Translations under genes and position numbers: made by a program | NCBI GenBank assembly: GCA_029953675.1 | Contig: JAMWBK010000001.1 | Location: 1,897,001-1,961,000 of the forward strand | Direction of reading: 5' to 3' | DNA length: 64,000 bases | DNA from: Rhodosorus marinus | Taxonomy: Eukaryota > Rhodophyta > Stylonematophyceae > Stylonematales > Stylonemataceae | Part shown: in pieces, positions 21,124-32,672 of the stretch | Position numbering within the stretch: position 1 is the first letter of the stretch | Layout of the letters: every line of letters starts with the position of its first letter | The notes under the pieces: generated by a model | What the model was told of the DNA's origin: nothing | Database searches by the model: none | The model's input: only the letters and a program-made list of their open reading frames with translations

Positions 21124-22482
21124 CTACTTCTTTGCGGCCTTCTGGGCCGACTTGGTTGCCTTGCCCTCGGTCTCTTTCTTCTCGACAGACTTGATGACAC
21201 CGACGGCCACCGTTTGCCGCATGTCACGGACCGCAAATCGTCCCAACGGCGGGTAGGCCGTAAAGCTCTCAACGCACATAGGCTTGGACGGAATCATGTT
21301 CACCAAGGCGGCGTCTCCGGACTTGATCATCTTCGGGGCCTCTTCAACAGTCTTTCCAGTTCGCCTATCGATCTTGACAAGGAGCTCCTTGAACTTGCAC
21401 GCAATATGCGCGGTGTGGCAGTCAAGAACCGGTGCGTATCCCGCGTGGATTTCTCCGGGGTGGTTCAGGATGATAACCTGGGCCTTGAAGCTAGCGCATC
21501 CCGACGCGGGATCGCTCTTGCTGTCCGAGCACACGTAACCACGCTTCAGATCCTTAACAGCAACATTCTTAACGTTGAACCCGACGTTGTCCCCGGGCAC
21601 GGCCTGAGGAAGGGATTCGTGATGCATTTCTACGGACTTGACTTCAGTGGACAGGCCAGTAGGCGCAAAAGTCACCACCATACCGGGCTTGATAACTCCA
21701 GTTTCCACACGTCCCACAGGCACGGTTCCGATACCTCCGATCTTGTACACGTCTTGAAGCGGAAGCCTCAGAGGCTTGTCCGACGGTCTCTTCGGGGGCT
21801 GGATCGCGTCCAGAGCCTCCAACAGGCACATGCCCTTGTACCAGGCTCCAAGCGGATGGTCGCCCTTCACCTTCTCGAAGAGGTTGTCACCTGTCCATCC
21901 AGAGGTAGGGATCTTGGGTACTTTGGCGGGGTTGTACCCGACCTTCTTAAGGTAAAGATCCATCTCCTTCGAGATTTCGTCGTACCTATCCTTAGACCAG
22001 TTCACAGATTTGTCGTCCATCTTGTTGCACGCAACAATCATCTGCTTCACACCAAGGGTGAAGGCAAGCAGGGCGTGCTCACGGGTCTGTCCGTTCTGGG
22101 AGATTCCAGCTTCGAACTCACCAGGTGGAGATGCAACCACGAGAATGGCAAGATCGGCCTGCGAGGTACCGGTAATCATGTTCTTGATGAAATCACGATG
22201 TCCAGGGGCATCGATGATGGTGAAGAAGTACTTGTCGGTCTCGAACTTCCACAACGCAATATCGATGGTGATACCACGCTCACGCTCGGCCTTCAATTTG
22301 TCAAGCACCCAGGCGTACTTGAAGGATCCCTTGCCCATTTCGGCGGCCTCCTTCTCGAACTTCTCGATGGCTCGCTTATCGATACCACCGCATTTGTAGA
22401 TCAAATGTCCAGTCGTCGTCGACTTCCCGGCGTCGACATGTCCAATGACGACAATAGAAACGTGCTGCTTTTCCTTGCCCAT
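21124..22482 (-). CDS. TEF1: Translation elongation factor 1-alpha
   Basis: A full-length 452-residue EF-1alpha in one uninterrupted exon, starting at the ATG at 22482. It carries aminoacyl-tRNA to the ribosome as a GTPase. All GTP-binding motifs are present: G-H-V-D-A-G-K-S-T near residue 14, D-A-P-G-H, N-K-M-D and S-G-W. The C-terminal half contains the beta-barrel domains 2 and 3 ([11 protein letters not shown], then [10 protein letters not shown]). The tail is Lys/Ala-rich. It is the only long conserved gene here without introns, which is common for this gene or could reflect retroposition. The strong codon bias leaves a long open frame on the opposite strand that is not a gene. Confidence 0.97.
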   Translation of the reverse strand: MGKEKQHVSIVVIGHVDAGKSTTTGHLIYKCGGIDKRAIEKFEKEAAEMGKGSFKYAWVLDKLKAERERGITIDIALWKFETDKYFFTIIDAPGHRDFIKNMITGTSQADLAILVVASPPGEFEAGISQNGQTREHALLAFTLGVKQMIVACNKMDDKSVNWSKDRYDEISKEMDLYLKKVGYNPAKVPKIPTSGWTGDNLFEKVKGDHPLGAWYKGMCLLEALDAIQPPKRPSDKPLRLPLQDVYKIGGIGTVPVGRVETGVIKPGMVVTFAPTGLSTEVKSVEMHHESLPQAVPGDNVGFNVKNVAVKDLKRGYVCSDSKSDPASGCASFKAQVIILNHPGEIHAGYAPVLDCHTAHIACKFKELLVKIDRRTGKTVEEAPKMIKSGDAALVNMIPSKPMCVESFTAYPPLGRFAVRDMRQTVAVGVIKSVEKKETEGKATKSAQKAAKK

Positions 22483-23988
22483 CTTATCAAAATTTTCTTC
22501 TCACACCCTTCCCAAAGAAGAACTACTACCCAAAAACCCCTCCTCGCGCAACAACTCCAACTCCCCCACCGCTTCACCCAGAAGCCTCCCCAATCGGCTC
22601 CAATGACTTTATAACCCCACCCAGCTTTTCGGGCCGGCGTTTAACATCCGACAGCAAACTCTTCTTCTGAAATCCCTATCTATCATTATTCCTCCACTAG
22701 AAAAAAACCTGACTTGGCCCGTGCGCCCTAAAACACAGAAGAAAAAACAAGCTGTTCTGAAGCTCCAGCCATAAGATTGGCCATGGGAAAGTGGCCGTCG
22801 AAGGACGGGCACAAATTCCACTTAAAAAAATTCGAAAACAAAAGCCTGTATATTATGAATACGAATAATTTATCGTACCTGGAGAATTTTTCATTCAAAG
22901 ATTTCGGAAAAAAAAAGAAGAGTTATCGGCTCCTTTTTTAAGCGATTCTGGTGAATTGGCGATGAGGAGTATTAGTACAATTTCATTGTATTCTGTTCAC
23001 TCTCATGTTTATTATTTCCACCCTTGGATATGTGATAGTACATTGAGTACGAAGACTGCGCACTCACTAAGAATCGAAACTTTCCACAAATCTATTAGTA
23101 CGAGCCGAGGAAAAGAACCGTTCTACAAAAAATAGAAGACTCTGGATCTGGAAAGGAAGTATTCTATTCCCTCACTGGATTTTTATTATATGAAATATTT
23201 AGTTTGGGGAAATAGTTCTAAATATTGCGTAGTTTTGTCTTTGCTAGTTTCAGCAAGAACAGTACAAATACCTGGAAGTCATTTGGTCAGGTAGAGCACC
23301 TTGGGATTGCGCGTGGGGCGTTCTGCTGCGGGTTGCAGGTTGCGGAGGTACGTTTGCAGTACGCGCTTCCGTGTTTTGTTTAACGTTTTACTGTGACACA
23401 GACACATAGATATCTAGTTGAGAGCAGCTGAGCCTGCAAGGTTTCTCGACTGCAGAAGGCAGCGGTTCCCTCGATATGAGATAGAGAGCTGTGCCTATCG
23501 ACTATAGGATACTACTTTCCATCGAAGAATTGATCTAGGCTGCCAGAAGGGGGCGGAAGGCTAGTTATTGTCGAGCGCGACTGGCGACACCTCCGCAAAC
23601 AATATGAGGTTTCCGATGTGGCGCACAGGCGTCCAAAGCATCGTCATCGTGATCGAACACTCTTTCTACAAAACAATTCTCAACAAGAGGGAGCGTCGGA
23701 CATCGATAACCGCCTCCGATGAGGGTGTTCGGAGCAGCAGATCTGAATCCGAAGGTACCCAATTCTGGTCCGGCTAGTAGTTGCAAAAGCAGGGATGCTA
23801 GATAGTAGAAGCAATCCAATCCCGGTGTCCGACAGGGAATTCCTCGGGCCATAGAACGTAGTCTGCTGGCCTGTACCGGAACCACTATTGCCCATTGTGA
23901 ACTCCAAACAGACCCAAAAAAGTTCACATGCCAGTGGAAAAATATCAATAAGAGCCGTTCTCCATGGGCAGGGTCCGCTCCAAATCGA
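22483..23988. other. Intergenic, no supportable gene
   Basis: EF-1alpha promoter with C-rich tracts near 22500-22600, then AT-rich sequence around 22830-23260. A 127-codon minus-strand open frame near 23565-23948 has no recognised family match and no splice structure. Confidence 0.35.
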
Positions 23989-25250
23989 TCAGGCGGCTTT
24001 AGGTTGAGACCTGATCATATTTCCAGCGCGGACGTTCTCGTTCAGGAGCTTTGAGAGAGCGTATATTGTCTCCACATGGGGAATGTCAACCCCGGCGATC
24101 TTCGCTAGTTCAACTACGGCACCTCCTATTGCATCGATCTCCATCTCCCTGCCATTCTCAACATCCTGGAGCGTTGATGTCTTGTGCTGACCTACTGCTT
24201 TAGCCCCATCGAGGCGACGTTGCAGTGGGACCCTGAAGGTTGCTCCAAGCTTCTCACCCACGGCCTGTATCGGCGGAGTTCAAAATAGAGCTCCTCGGTG
24301 AGTCTGAAATGGACGAGGCGGAAATCTCTCTCGACTTGAGGTTTCTCTAACCCACCTGTATTTCCCTAAGTGCGTTGATTGAAAGCTCCCTCGTCAGAGG
24401 GTAAGTGCACAAGTCCTCCAGCGTCGCGTGCGTAAGCGCGGAAACAGGATTGAAACAGGCAGAACCCCAAACCTTCAGGAACAGTTCACTCCTAATATCT
24501 GGAAGGATTGGGCTCTTAAAACCCGCTTCCACTAGCATATTGGAGATTGCTTGAACTCTTTCAGAAGAAGAGCCATCCAATTCTCCGATGGGAAACCTGG
24601 AAGTTCAAGAGGTGGTCAACATAGTAAATCCAAGTTGAACGCTCGTCTCAGGTGTTGCTTTCAACTTCTCATTACCTGATCCCTTCGTCGTGCCGGATTA
24701 CGCCCGGTGCTTCGATATTTGCTGCTGGGTACACCACGCATCCGATGATGCGCTTGGGATCAATCTTCTTGGATAGAGTCCCGTCCGGATCAACAGAACG
24801 TACAACCGTCCCTGAGAACGGCCCATTAAATTCTTGAAAAAACCACCACGGGATGCCATTCTGTAAGGTTACTATGCAGCTTTTCGGTCCAAGAACTGCT
24901 GATATGTCATCGACAATCGGTTCAACTTGGTGTGCTTTCACTGCGAGGAAGAAGACATCTTGCTCTCCAACGTCCTATACCAGAGAATCGTAGGCCATTG
25001 TTCTAAGCATATATGGGCTGAACACGATAGAGGTCGAGAATTAGTGGCAACCGCTTACTCGCAGCTTGTCCGTGGCCTTCAAATTTGACGCTAGCAATTC
25101 TTCGCCTCCAATTTTGAGCAATAGACCATGCTTCTTGATCGCCTCAAGGTGCTTCCCCCTCGCGGTCACAGTGACGTCATTTCCAGACTGCGCAAGCTTT
25201 ACTGCAAGGAAGCCTCCAATCGATCCTGCGCCAACAACACACACCCGCAT
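23989..25250 (-). CDS. panE: Ketopantoate reductase (2-dehydropantoate 2-reductase)
   Basis: Four exons on the minus strand: 25059-25250, 24676-24974, 24356-24596 and 23989-24264, with introns of 79-91 bp and matching phases, giving 335 residues (family about 300-350). The enzyme reduces ketopantoate to pantoate with NADPH on the way to coenzyme A. The N-terminal Rossmann motif is V-G-A-G-S-I-G-G at residues 6-13. The catalytic Lys block is A-V-K-A-H-Q. The C-terminal helical domain has the K...N signature in L-K-V-W-G-S-A-C-F-N-P-V-S-A-L and a conserved Glu block (D-I-P-H-V-E-T-I-Y). No organelle presequence is obvious, so a cytosolic location is likely. The overall fold could serve a related reductase, but the motifs are all in place. 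Confidence 0.9.
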
Positions 25251-26021
25251 CTTCGCTCCTCGTACTTTGGGACAACTCCAACACTCAAAACCGAGGGTTT
25301 CACCTAACCGAGCTTACACAAAACAAGAAAATCCAACGCCCCGACGTCCGCCCTTACATCAAAGGCAACGCATTCCTCCCACTGCCCTCACATAAATAGC
25401 TGTTCCGTGCCCTGCCTCCATGACCAAGCGAAGTCGTAATCACAGCTCGAGCGCCTTACGATCTACCGGAATCATCACCAGTCCCAAACATCCGGAAGAA
25501 AAAAAGTCAACGAGCTCGAATGGCGAGTAGTGTCTGACTAAGCCGAGTACGTCAAATGCGTCTATCTTGTGAGGTTTCATCGACGGTTTCAACAGTTTTG
25601 ATTTTATGTTTGATTTTTTCGATTATTGGGACCACGCGGATAAGAGTCCCCTGCTCTCATTTGTCTTCACAGACAGTTCACTACGAATGTACAATAATAC
25701 CAGACACCATCCTTATACTTAAAAACCAGTTAGTAGGAGCCTATGAACCGGCGGAGAGAGGGTTCGGCTTCATAAAGCTGCGCGGTCTCTACTCCTTGTT
25801 TCTAGCTTTTCCATAGTAAGCACAGCAGACCCCGAGACGTCCCAACGTCGAGACGTATCAAGAAGGCTCGTCGATGTAGTTAGTTTCCGGAATTCGATGA
25901 TAGGCTTCAGATAATAGCAACGCGGAGCTTCCAAGAGTTCGATTTGTTACAATAATAAACTATGCTCATCCAAGCTTCGCCCCTTGTCACAACTGTTGTA
26001 CAAAATATGAACAAGCGTCTG
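25251..26021. other. Intergenic, no supportable gene
   Basis: Holds the ketopantoate reductase promoter and the COQ10 3' flank. No gene, RNA or repeat recognised. Confidence 0.35.
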
Positions 26022-26800
26022 CTACAAGGCCTGTTTCATCCTCCCGTACTTCTCGATACACCTCTGCTCAAATGCCTGAACCATCTTGCTTGCGACCTAG
26101 GGAGAGATACAAACCAACACTTGACCTAAGATTCCTGTAGTGGAACGGATTCTAAACACTGGCCGGAGAGATGAGGAAGACGGGTGGCAAAAGGTATTAC
26201 CTGGTCGAAGAAAATTGACGACAGACCTTGATACATTTGATTCTTAAACTGGAAGGCGATTAAGAATTCCAGCCACGTTGTACTTTCGCGAGGTCCTTGC
26301 TTGAACAACCACTCATTTACCAGGAACTGGAAAAGCGGATTGTTCTGCACTTCTGCTCTCACAGACTTTTGGGGTTCCACTGTGACAAGGCTCGTATACT
26401 GCTCTGAAAGCAAATTGAAACCAACTCCAAGTTTTGCTTGAAAGCAGCTGCCGTTGGAGCTAATTATCCGGCTATCTGTACACCAGGGCACAAATTCCTT
26501 GTATTCGTCGACATTCTTCACCACCTCGTAAACCTGTTCAGGGGAAAAGTTTACTAGTCTCCGCTCCAAATGCTTTTTCGGCACCATTTCCTCCACCTCC
26601 TCACTCGCAAAAGGATTCAGAGACGTAAACAGAGCTCGCTTCGGAGGCGAAACGAACCCCCTACGATCAAAACTATCCCCAGATGCAAACCGCGCAAAGA
26701 TCCTCTTCGACCCCATCGCACCGGCACCCATCCCCATCCTCAACATCCCCACATCTGACCGCATCGCCCTCATCCCAGCCATCAACGACACACTCCCCAT
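26022..26800 (-). CDS. COQ10: Coenzyme Q-binding protein COQ10
   Basis: Two exons on the minus strand, 26201-26800 (200 codons) and 26022-26096 (25 codons with stop), separated by a 104-bp GTAATA...CCTAG intron, giving 224 residues. COQ10 is a START-fold protein of the mitochondrial inner membrane matrix side that binds ubiquinone and is needed for its delivery or synthesis. The first 45 residues are rich in Met, Arg, Gly and Ala with no acidic run, as expected of a mitochondrial presequence. The START core shows F-S-P-E-Q-V-Y-E-V-V, Y-K-E-F-V-P-W-C, the L-G-V-G-F-N block and W-L-E-F-L-I-A-F-Q-F. The end, S-S-I-F-F-D-Q then V-A-S-K-M-V-Q-A-F-E-Q-R across the exon join, is diagnostic of the family. 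Confidence 0.92.
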
Positions 26801-29391
26801 CCTTCACGCTCCCAAACCAACCAGAACCTCTACCTACCGCAACCCAAACACCCCAAGCTCAAGACAAACAAGAACCAACTAAACGCCACCCACGAACACC
26901 CGTTCCATCAAAACTATACCCATCCTATACCACTCATCCGCCTTGATTTCTTAAATCTTGCAATTCCAATATTCATACTCCATCTCCACTTCACCCCGCA
27001 TCCCCTTACCGGCCCAAAAGCAAATGTACCCAACTCCCACATCCCCTTCCCTCCATATACCGTCTTCCAGTTCCATGCTCTCACTACAGACTCATCACAA
27101 ACTGCTGACGTTTGAAACGTTGTCAGCTCCCACAAAATCAAAAACGAAAACCCATTTCCAGACTATTTATTCAGGAAAAAGAGCAACCCTACAATCAACA
27201 CATATATTGATCTAAAATCCAAAATTTAAGAACTTCATAACTCTGATTTACGTGCAAAGATTCTCCTCTTCCCCCCTTGTTGGAACAAGCATTCCAATTT
27301 GTTTTATAATTATTTGACTTATTGTAGATTTATATTCCCCCCTTCTCTGGTTCGTCTTGTTTAGCCCTATGTTCTTGAATGCACAACATTATCTCCTTCT
27401 TTTTTAGAAGAAAAATTGCTCGTCCCAGCGGCTACTGTGCGCTTGGGAGGGTATATCTTGATTATCCAGTATATTATATACACGTGTCTGTTTTAATTTT
27501 ATTAACCAATTGTAGGTGAATAATGATGCAATGGAGACGATATTTTGATTGGAACAGATCAGATACGTGTTCTCCACAGTCCATTGGTGAGATATTGTTC
27601 TTTTGGCGTTCATTGGAGAATTGCGGTTCGCGGTTTTCGATGCCGTTGGAGCGGGTTTTTGACGGGTGGTCCAAGAGCAAAAGAAAAAAGCGCCTTTTCG
27701 ATCCTTTTTGTGCTTGATTTTTTGGTCCCTTTTTCTATAGTTTCCCGCGATGTTTGTGCGTTGGGGACGATGCGGGCAGGACGAAAACTAGGGTTTTGAT
27801 GTCTATCTGGCACCGGATGTTGTGGAGGGAGGACGAGCCTTCAGGGGGTTGAGGACAGCGGAGGTTTGCAAGTGCCTTTACGCGACAAGGTCCTAGGCTG
27901 TTGGTTCCGGCTGCGGAGGCAGCAGATTAGCGACTGAGTTGGATAATGGTCGTGCGCGGTAGCCACGGATGGTAGCATCCTCCGGGCTTGCCAATGCATT
28001 TTGGCAGCCCCGCCCTTCCTACAACAATTCTGTGCTTTCATTCCACGGCTGAGGTGAGGTAAGTGACGGAGAGGAAGCCATTCATGTGTTCCAACGGATC
28101 AACTTCAGAAGAGGTTTCGGTTTCCCCTGATTGGTCTCACCAGAACGGAGCTGGCCCCCCAAAAAGCAGAGCTCGGGGACAGTCAGATATTGCCTGCTGC
28201 TTGACATCCTTGTACGCTCGTTAAGCGAGAGTCTTGTATTTACCCTGCAGGATGGGATTTCGTTTTTATACTCGTAGGCAAGACAACCATTGCTTTCCCC
28301 AACCACTCGTTTCACGACCACAAGAGAGCCTCCCCAGCCTTCCCATATGCCATGCAAAAAGAAAATTTTCGCGGGAAAATGGAGCGAAAAATGACGTAAT
28401 TCACCAACTTCAATTAACTAAATGCTAATCAACCAATACAAACTCTTAAGACAAAGTTAGGCATTACACAACGGATCAAAAGATCAAAAATCGTCGCTAT
28501 TCAGTACACTAAACTGAAAACGATGCAAAAAGGAAAAATAGAAATCTCATCCTGTCAAGACTCGCATACGGCCACTGGCGGTACATCGCCCCAAGCAAAA
28601 CTTCATATCACATTATCCGTACCAGCACATAATCCATACCCCTCCTTAAACCATTCTTCACATTGTAAAATATATGAAAACAAATATATAAATCACAGCC
28701 TTTTCCGTACTACGCAACCCCTCTCCTCGCCAGAGAACTTTCCAGCCGTATACGTTAGGAAAATCTATCCAACCTACTTGCCACCCCTCATAGTCATCTA
28801 CAAACCCGACCAACCCTAAACCATCTTAAGGGGTTACGAAATACAATAAATAAACTTAATGATAAATTTAAGGGCTTTTTTCTGAAACTACGAAAATGAA
28901 TAGTAGGGGTAGTACGAATATATCCATTATTAATCAGCCGATCATTTTTTGGAGAGATATGCTGACCGTATTTATGGATAAATTCCGTTTTTTTAATTGA
29001 CAAAGGGGAAGAGGGTGAAATTGGTTGTCTGTGGGTGGGGTTGAAAGCAGTTGAGGTACTTTTCTGAGGAAGGAGGGGATATATGGGGGATTGGGAGGAG
29101 AAGAAGACAGTATGAGAGTGAAGGATTGTGGGGTTTTGTGAGTACATAAGGTATATTGTGTGTTTGCCTGGAGAGTATAGATGTAGATATGGGAACGAAC
29201 CTTGATGGAGAGAATAGTAGAAGAGTTATTTGACAGAGGGTTAGAACGGGGATGACGATGGTCTAGTTAAGAGGTTTTGGGGTGGGTGGGGGGGGTGGGG
29301 TGGGGATTGTTTTTTGTTTTTTTTGGTTTGACGCTGGATTGGGTAGCTGGTTGAACGTGGTCTTTTGGTTTTCGATGCCTGGATTCGTAGA
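26801..29391. other. Intergenic, no supportable gene
   Basis: The COQ10 promoter side is C-rich. The middle (27100-28900) has AT-rich and mixed stretches with short open frames on both strands but no family match. The end holds a G-rich tract (listed separately) in the promoter of the SDS3-like gene. Confidence 0.35.
29279..29305 (+). promoter_or_regulatory. G-quadruplex-type tract upstream of SDS3-like gene
   Basis: Five guanine runs of 4, 3, 8, 4 and 4 bases are each separated by a single T, 87 bp upstream of the start codon at 29392. Such a pattern is a textbook potential G-quadruplex with one-base loops. Any regulatory effect is inference. Confidence 0.5.
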
Positions 29392-31057
29392 ATGGAGAGT
29401 AAAGGATCAGTAGATGTTGAGGGGAAAGTCGGTGGATCGACGGAGGTTGTGATTGTAAATGGGAGTGTCTTGGAGTTGGCGAAGCAGGTGAGAGGGAAGG
29501 ATGGAGAATACGAAAAAAAAAGGCAAAAGGAGGTGAGTGCTTTTGGGTTCTTCTATTTGGTTGCTTAACTGAAGGGTTTTAGTTTCCCTTCAAATGCCAG
29601 GGAGGTGGAATTCTGGTGTGCATATTCTGAGATCAATCCTGATTTTTTGACTACGTAGGAACATGCGATAGCTGGAGAACAGACGGAGGGCGGGAGCGTG
29701 GTAGACGCATCCGGTTCGCCGTCGGATCTTGTTGAGGAGAAATCTTCCAAGCGGAAGAGGGCAAATGAGTCTGCTGGGAATACGAATATGGTCTCGGTGG
29801 GGTCCAAGAAGACCCGAGTAGACACCGTGGAAACGGCTCCAGACCAAACTAACCAGAAGTCCACTAGTCGCAGAAGCGTACGTAGTGTGGCACAGCAGGA
29901 AAAGAAAGCGAGGTACGTTTCCAGTGTCGCCTTTTGCCAGCTTTGGAGGATTCCACGTATCCCGGAGCATCAGCAGCGTTGTCGGATATCACCAGTTTGG
30001 GAGCCAGATGCTTTTCTTCTTACTTTTGATGTTCCCTTCGTATCGTTCCACTCCTCCAGTCCACAAAATTCGGCTCCCAAGACCGGGAAAACTAGATCAC
30101 CGAGCAATAGCAACGCCAAGCGATCTGCTGGGCCTCGAGAGCTTGAGGACATGGAGGTGGGCACGATCGAGGAATACAGGGCACTTCGAATTAAACTAGA
30201 AAAGATCAGACACCGAAGAATATATGACGGTGAAAAGCGACTGCTTTACGCGCATAAGTTGGTCAAGCTGAACTATGACCATGAAGTGCGGCTGGCGGAC
30301 ATCGAATTTGAAAGTGCCCGACGGCTTCTCATGCAGAGACTAATGCAGGTACGGAAGCAGAATCTGCTGAGCCGAGTGGAAATATCAGATGCGCTGACGA
30401 GTAGTTTGCACTCTTTCTTTCAGGAGAACATGGAACATCAACGCCGTGTGGAGGAGCTTCGGTACAAGATCATCAGGGACGACCCTCACGGAGTCTACCC
30501 ACGAAAGCATGAAATGAGCCTTCGAGGTCGTGGAGCGAAAGACGCGGGTGCCCATGGCGCTCATGATAATTCAATTATAGCGGGCAGCCACTCAACCACT
30601 ATTGAAAACGATAGCGGTTATACTGACCAGACTCACCAGGATAGAGGTAGGCTGAGCAAGCCCTGAATACTTCTACCTTACCTTTGGCAAGATATGCATC
30701 AGTTCATTGATCAAACTGGCTGCGGAATTGCCTCTTGAACGACAAGGATCGAGGAATAGAAGACGAGTATCAATTGATCGAGCACGTGTCAGAGTTGAGC
30801 TTGAAACCGTAGAGGTTATGGACGATTTGGCGGAAGTGTTTGGGGACCGTCGACCTGGAGGAGAGGGAGCTGGGAAAGAGGACATGTCAAGGTACGCTTG
30901 GAGTACGCACGAATTGGCTTTTTGAAGGGCACAAGAGACTCATTGCGAGAGGAATTTTCACGCAAGCAGGTCAACCGAGGGCAGAACCCCCAGAGCAGCG
31001 CATGCAAGAACCACAACAAGAAGCCGTCGCGGAGAGGATAATTCCTCCTCAAAGTAG
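29392..31057 (+). CDS. SDS3-like subunit of a histone deacetylase complex
   Basis: Likely exons: 29392-29532, 29659-29912, 30060-30348, 30424-30461, 30703-30891 and 30970-31057, giving 332 residues. SDS3/BRMS1 proteins are coiled-coil subunits of the Sin3-HDAC corepressor. The match is in the coiled coil: G-T-I-E-E-Y then R...L-E-K, N-Y-D-H-E-V-R, E-F-E-S-A-R-R-L-L, and H-Q-R-R-V-E-E-L align with the GT-EY...NY...EFE...EEL pattern of SDS3. R-N-R-R-R followed by L-E-T-V-E-V-M-D-D-L fits the conserved R-R-R...EDL block. The N-terminal 130 residues are low complexity and basic with a K-R-K-R cluster. The exon 4/5 join is uncertain: exon 4 could run on to 30646, but then the phase does not fit. 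Introns 29913-30059 (147 bp) and 30349-30423 (75 bp) are open and multiples of three. Confidence 0.6.
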
Positions 31058-31417
31058 AGGACTTCGCCGAGGACGTCCTGAAACACTCTGTTGGATCGAC
31101 TCCTCGGATAGCTTTGCAAAGACCCGACGACGACGGGAAAAAACCGAGCTAACCCAAAAACTCCAGTTCCGAAGGAACCCGCGCTGAATCGATCCGGAAG
31201 AAGGACCAATTCAACATTTAACTCAGGAAACTGGATGGATGGAGGGTTGAGGTTCCCGTGGTTTGAGACCGCTTCCTCTAGAGCCTAGGCAGCCAGAATC
31301 GATTCCGATATCCTCGCTGGTTTCTTCAGCCCCGCATGGGCCAGTCGATCATAATTTTTTGTAATTATAATAACTATTCTTTTCAATCATTCTTTAACAC
31401 GTGTCACCGAATCTCGG
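31058..31417. other. Spacer left of the retrotransposon
   Basis: 3' flank of the SDS3-like gene up to the target-site duplication. No gene seen. Confidence 0.3.
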
Positions 31418-31422
31418 TATAT

Positions 31423-31726
31423 TGTGACGTCTCCACCTTCCAGCAATGTCCGGCTATGCAAAATTATGCTCGGGCTGTGCCAAAATCTCTGGAGGTGCAA
31501 CACCCTTTTGAGCTTAATAGTTATTGCACATCCCGATGGAGCAAGAGTATAAGTACGATGGGCAAACTCGATATTTCCCAGGTTATCTGGAGAGAAGAGA
31601 GACAAGATAGAGAAGAACAAGATAGAATTGGGATATATTACCTAATTTGGGAGTAATTAGGGGGGAATAAAACTCGAAATATGGAATAATTTGAGTAATA
31701 CCCAGCTGGCAGTTTGAGACGTAAAA
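31423..31726 (+). repeat. Left LTR of the Ty3/Gypsy element
   Basis: 304 bp, starting TGTGACGTCTCC. The end reads GAGACGTAAAA, so the short inverted core ACGTCTC/GAGACGT is near both ends although the terminal dinucleotide is not the usual CA. A TATAAG box-like site lies near 31550 and an AATAAA signal near 31665. Confidence 0.9.
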
Positions 31727-31802
31727 TCTGGTCTCATCGCATGATTGCGATTGAGGAACCGACCCGGAGCCAGAGAACCTGAAGGACAATGAAAATGAGC
31801 CT

Positions 31803-31872
31803 ACAACCAAAAAACCTGAGCACCTGAACCTGAGAACCTGAGAATCTGAGAACCTGAACCTGAGCACCTGAA
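31803..31872 (+). repeat. CCTGAG-type minisatellite in the element's leader
   Basis: A run of short units of the form cctgagmaccttga/cctgaacctgag, about 7-9 bp each, just upstream of the gag start codon at 31878. It may affect leader RNA structure or translation start; this is inference. Confidence 0.6.
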
Positions 31873-31877
31873 CCCGA

Positions 31878-32672
31878 ATGTCGTCACTCATTAAGATCCA
31901 GGCCCCACAACCTAAAGCCTACGACGGGCGACGCGACGCTTTGCTCATTGCTACATTCCTGAACAGCTTGAGAACGTATTTTAAGTTGGCTCGTCTGCCT
32001 GACGACGACGACGACTACAAGATTACCCTCGCAGAGAGATATCTCACTGGCGACGCTTCGTATTGGTGGTCCCTGATACCTGAATCGCAAAAACCCACGC
32101 GCTACGCTGGATTTGAGGATGCTTTAAAGTCGCAATTCTACCCAGCGGACGCCAAGACCCGTGCGAAACAACAACTCGCAAGGGCAGAGCAGAAAACGAG
32201 TGTAGCAGCATATTCCGCATATTTCAACAAATGCCTGATCCAGGTTGGAGAAATCTCTGATTCCGAGAAATTTGACCGATTTGTGGAGGGTCTTAAACCA
32301 GATATCAAACGGTATGTATACATCCAAGATGTGACTATGTTTGAGGATGCCCAGTCACTGGCCCTAAAAATCGAAGGAGCTGACCACGCGAGCCAAGGGC
32401 TTAGACGGGATACCCCAGATCCGCGACAACGGAAGCCGGAAAGTAGAATAACTTCGGTACCAAGAGGTACTCGATCTGGCCGGCGCTACCAACCTGGAGT
32501 ACAACCCGGCATGCAAGCGTTGCAGCGACGTGATTACACGCATATCGTTTGTAATTACTGCGGCAAGAAGGGACACACTCAGCGTGTCTGTTGGGAGAAT
32601 CCTAATAGAGACCCGACAGTCTCGAAGTCTACACCTCCACCAACCCAACAGTTAAACGAGGGGCGGCAGTGA
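31878..32672 (+). CDS. gag: Gag polyprotein of the Ty3/Gypsy element
   Basis: A 264-residue intact reading frame. The first 160 residues match the retrotransposon gag capsid region (Y-D-G-R-R-D, W-W-S-L-I-P, F-Y-P-A-D-A-K, F-V-E-G-L-K-P). A basic linker follows, and a CCHC zinc knuckle C-N-Y-C-G-K-K-G-H-T-Q-R-V-C lies near residue 226, used for RNA packaging. The tail is Pro/Thr-rich. The stop at 32670-32672 overlaps the start of the pol reading, which is in the -1 frame relative to gag. Confidence 0.92.
   Translation: MSSLIKIQAPQPKAYDGRRDALLIATFLNSLRTYFKLARLPDDDDDYKITLAERYLTGDASYWWSLIPESQKPTRYAGFEDALKSQFYPADAKTRAKQQLARAEQKTSVAAYSAYFNKCLIQVGEISDSEKFDRFVEGLKPDIKRYVYIQDVTMFEDAQSLALKIEGADHASQGLRRDTPDPRQRKPESRITSVPRGTRSGRRYQPGVQPGMQALQRRDYTHIVCNYCGKKGHTQRVCWENPNRDPTVSKSTPPPTQQLNEGRQ

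Noticed and set aside
21214-22614. 466-codon open frame on the plus strand opposite EF-1alpha
   Set aside because: It is a shadow of the strong codon bias of EF-1alpha; it has no family similarity and runs exactly over that gene.
23565-23948. 127-codon minus-strand frame near ketopantoate reductase
   Set aside because: No recognisable domain, an overlapping frame exists on the other strand, and no splice sites connect it to anything.
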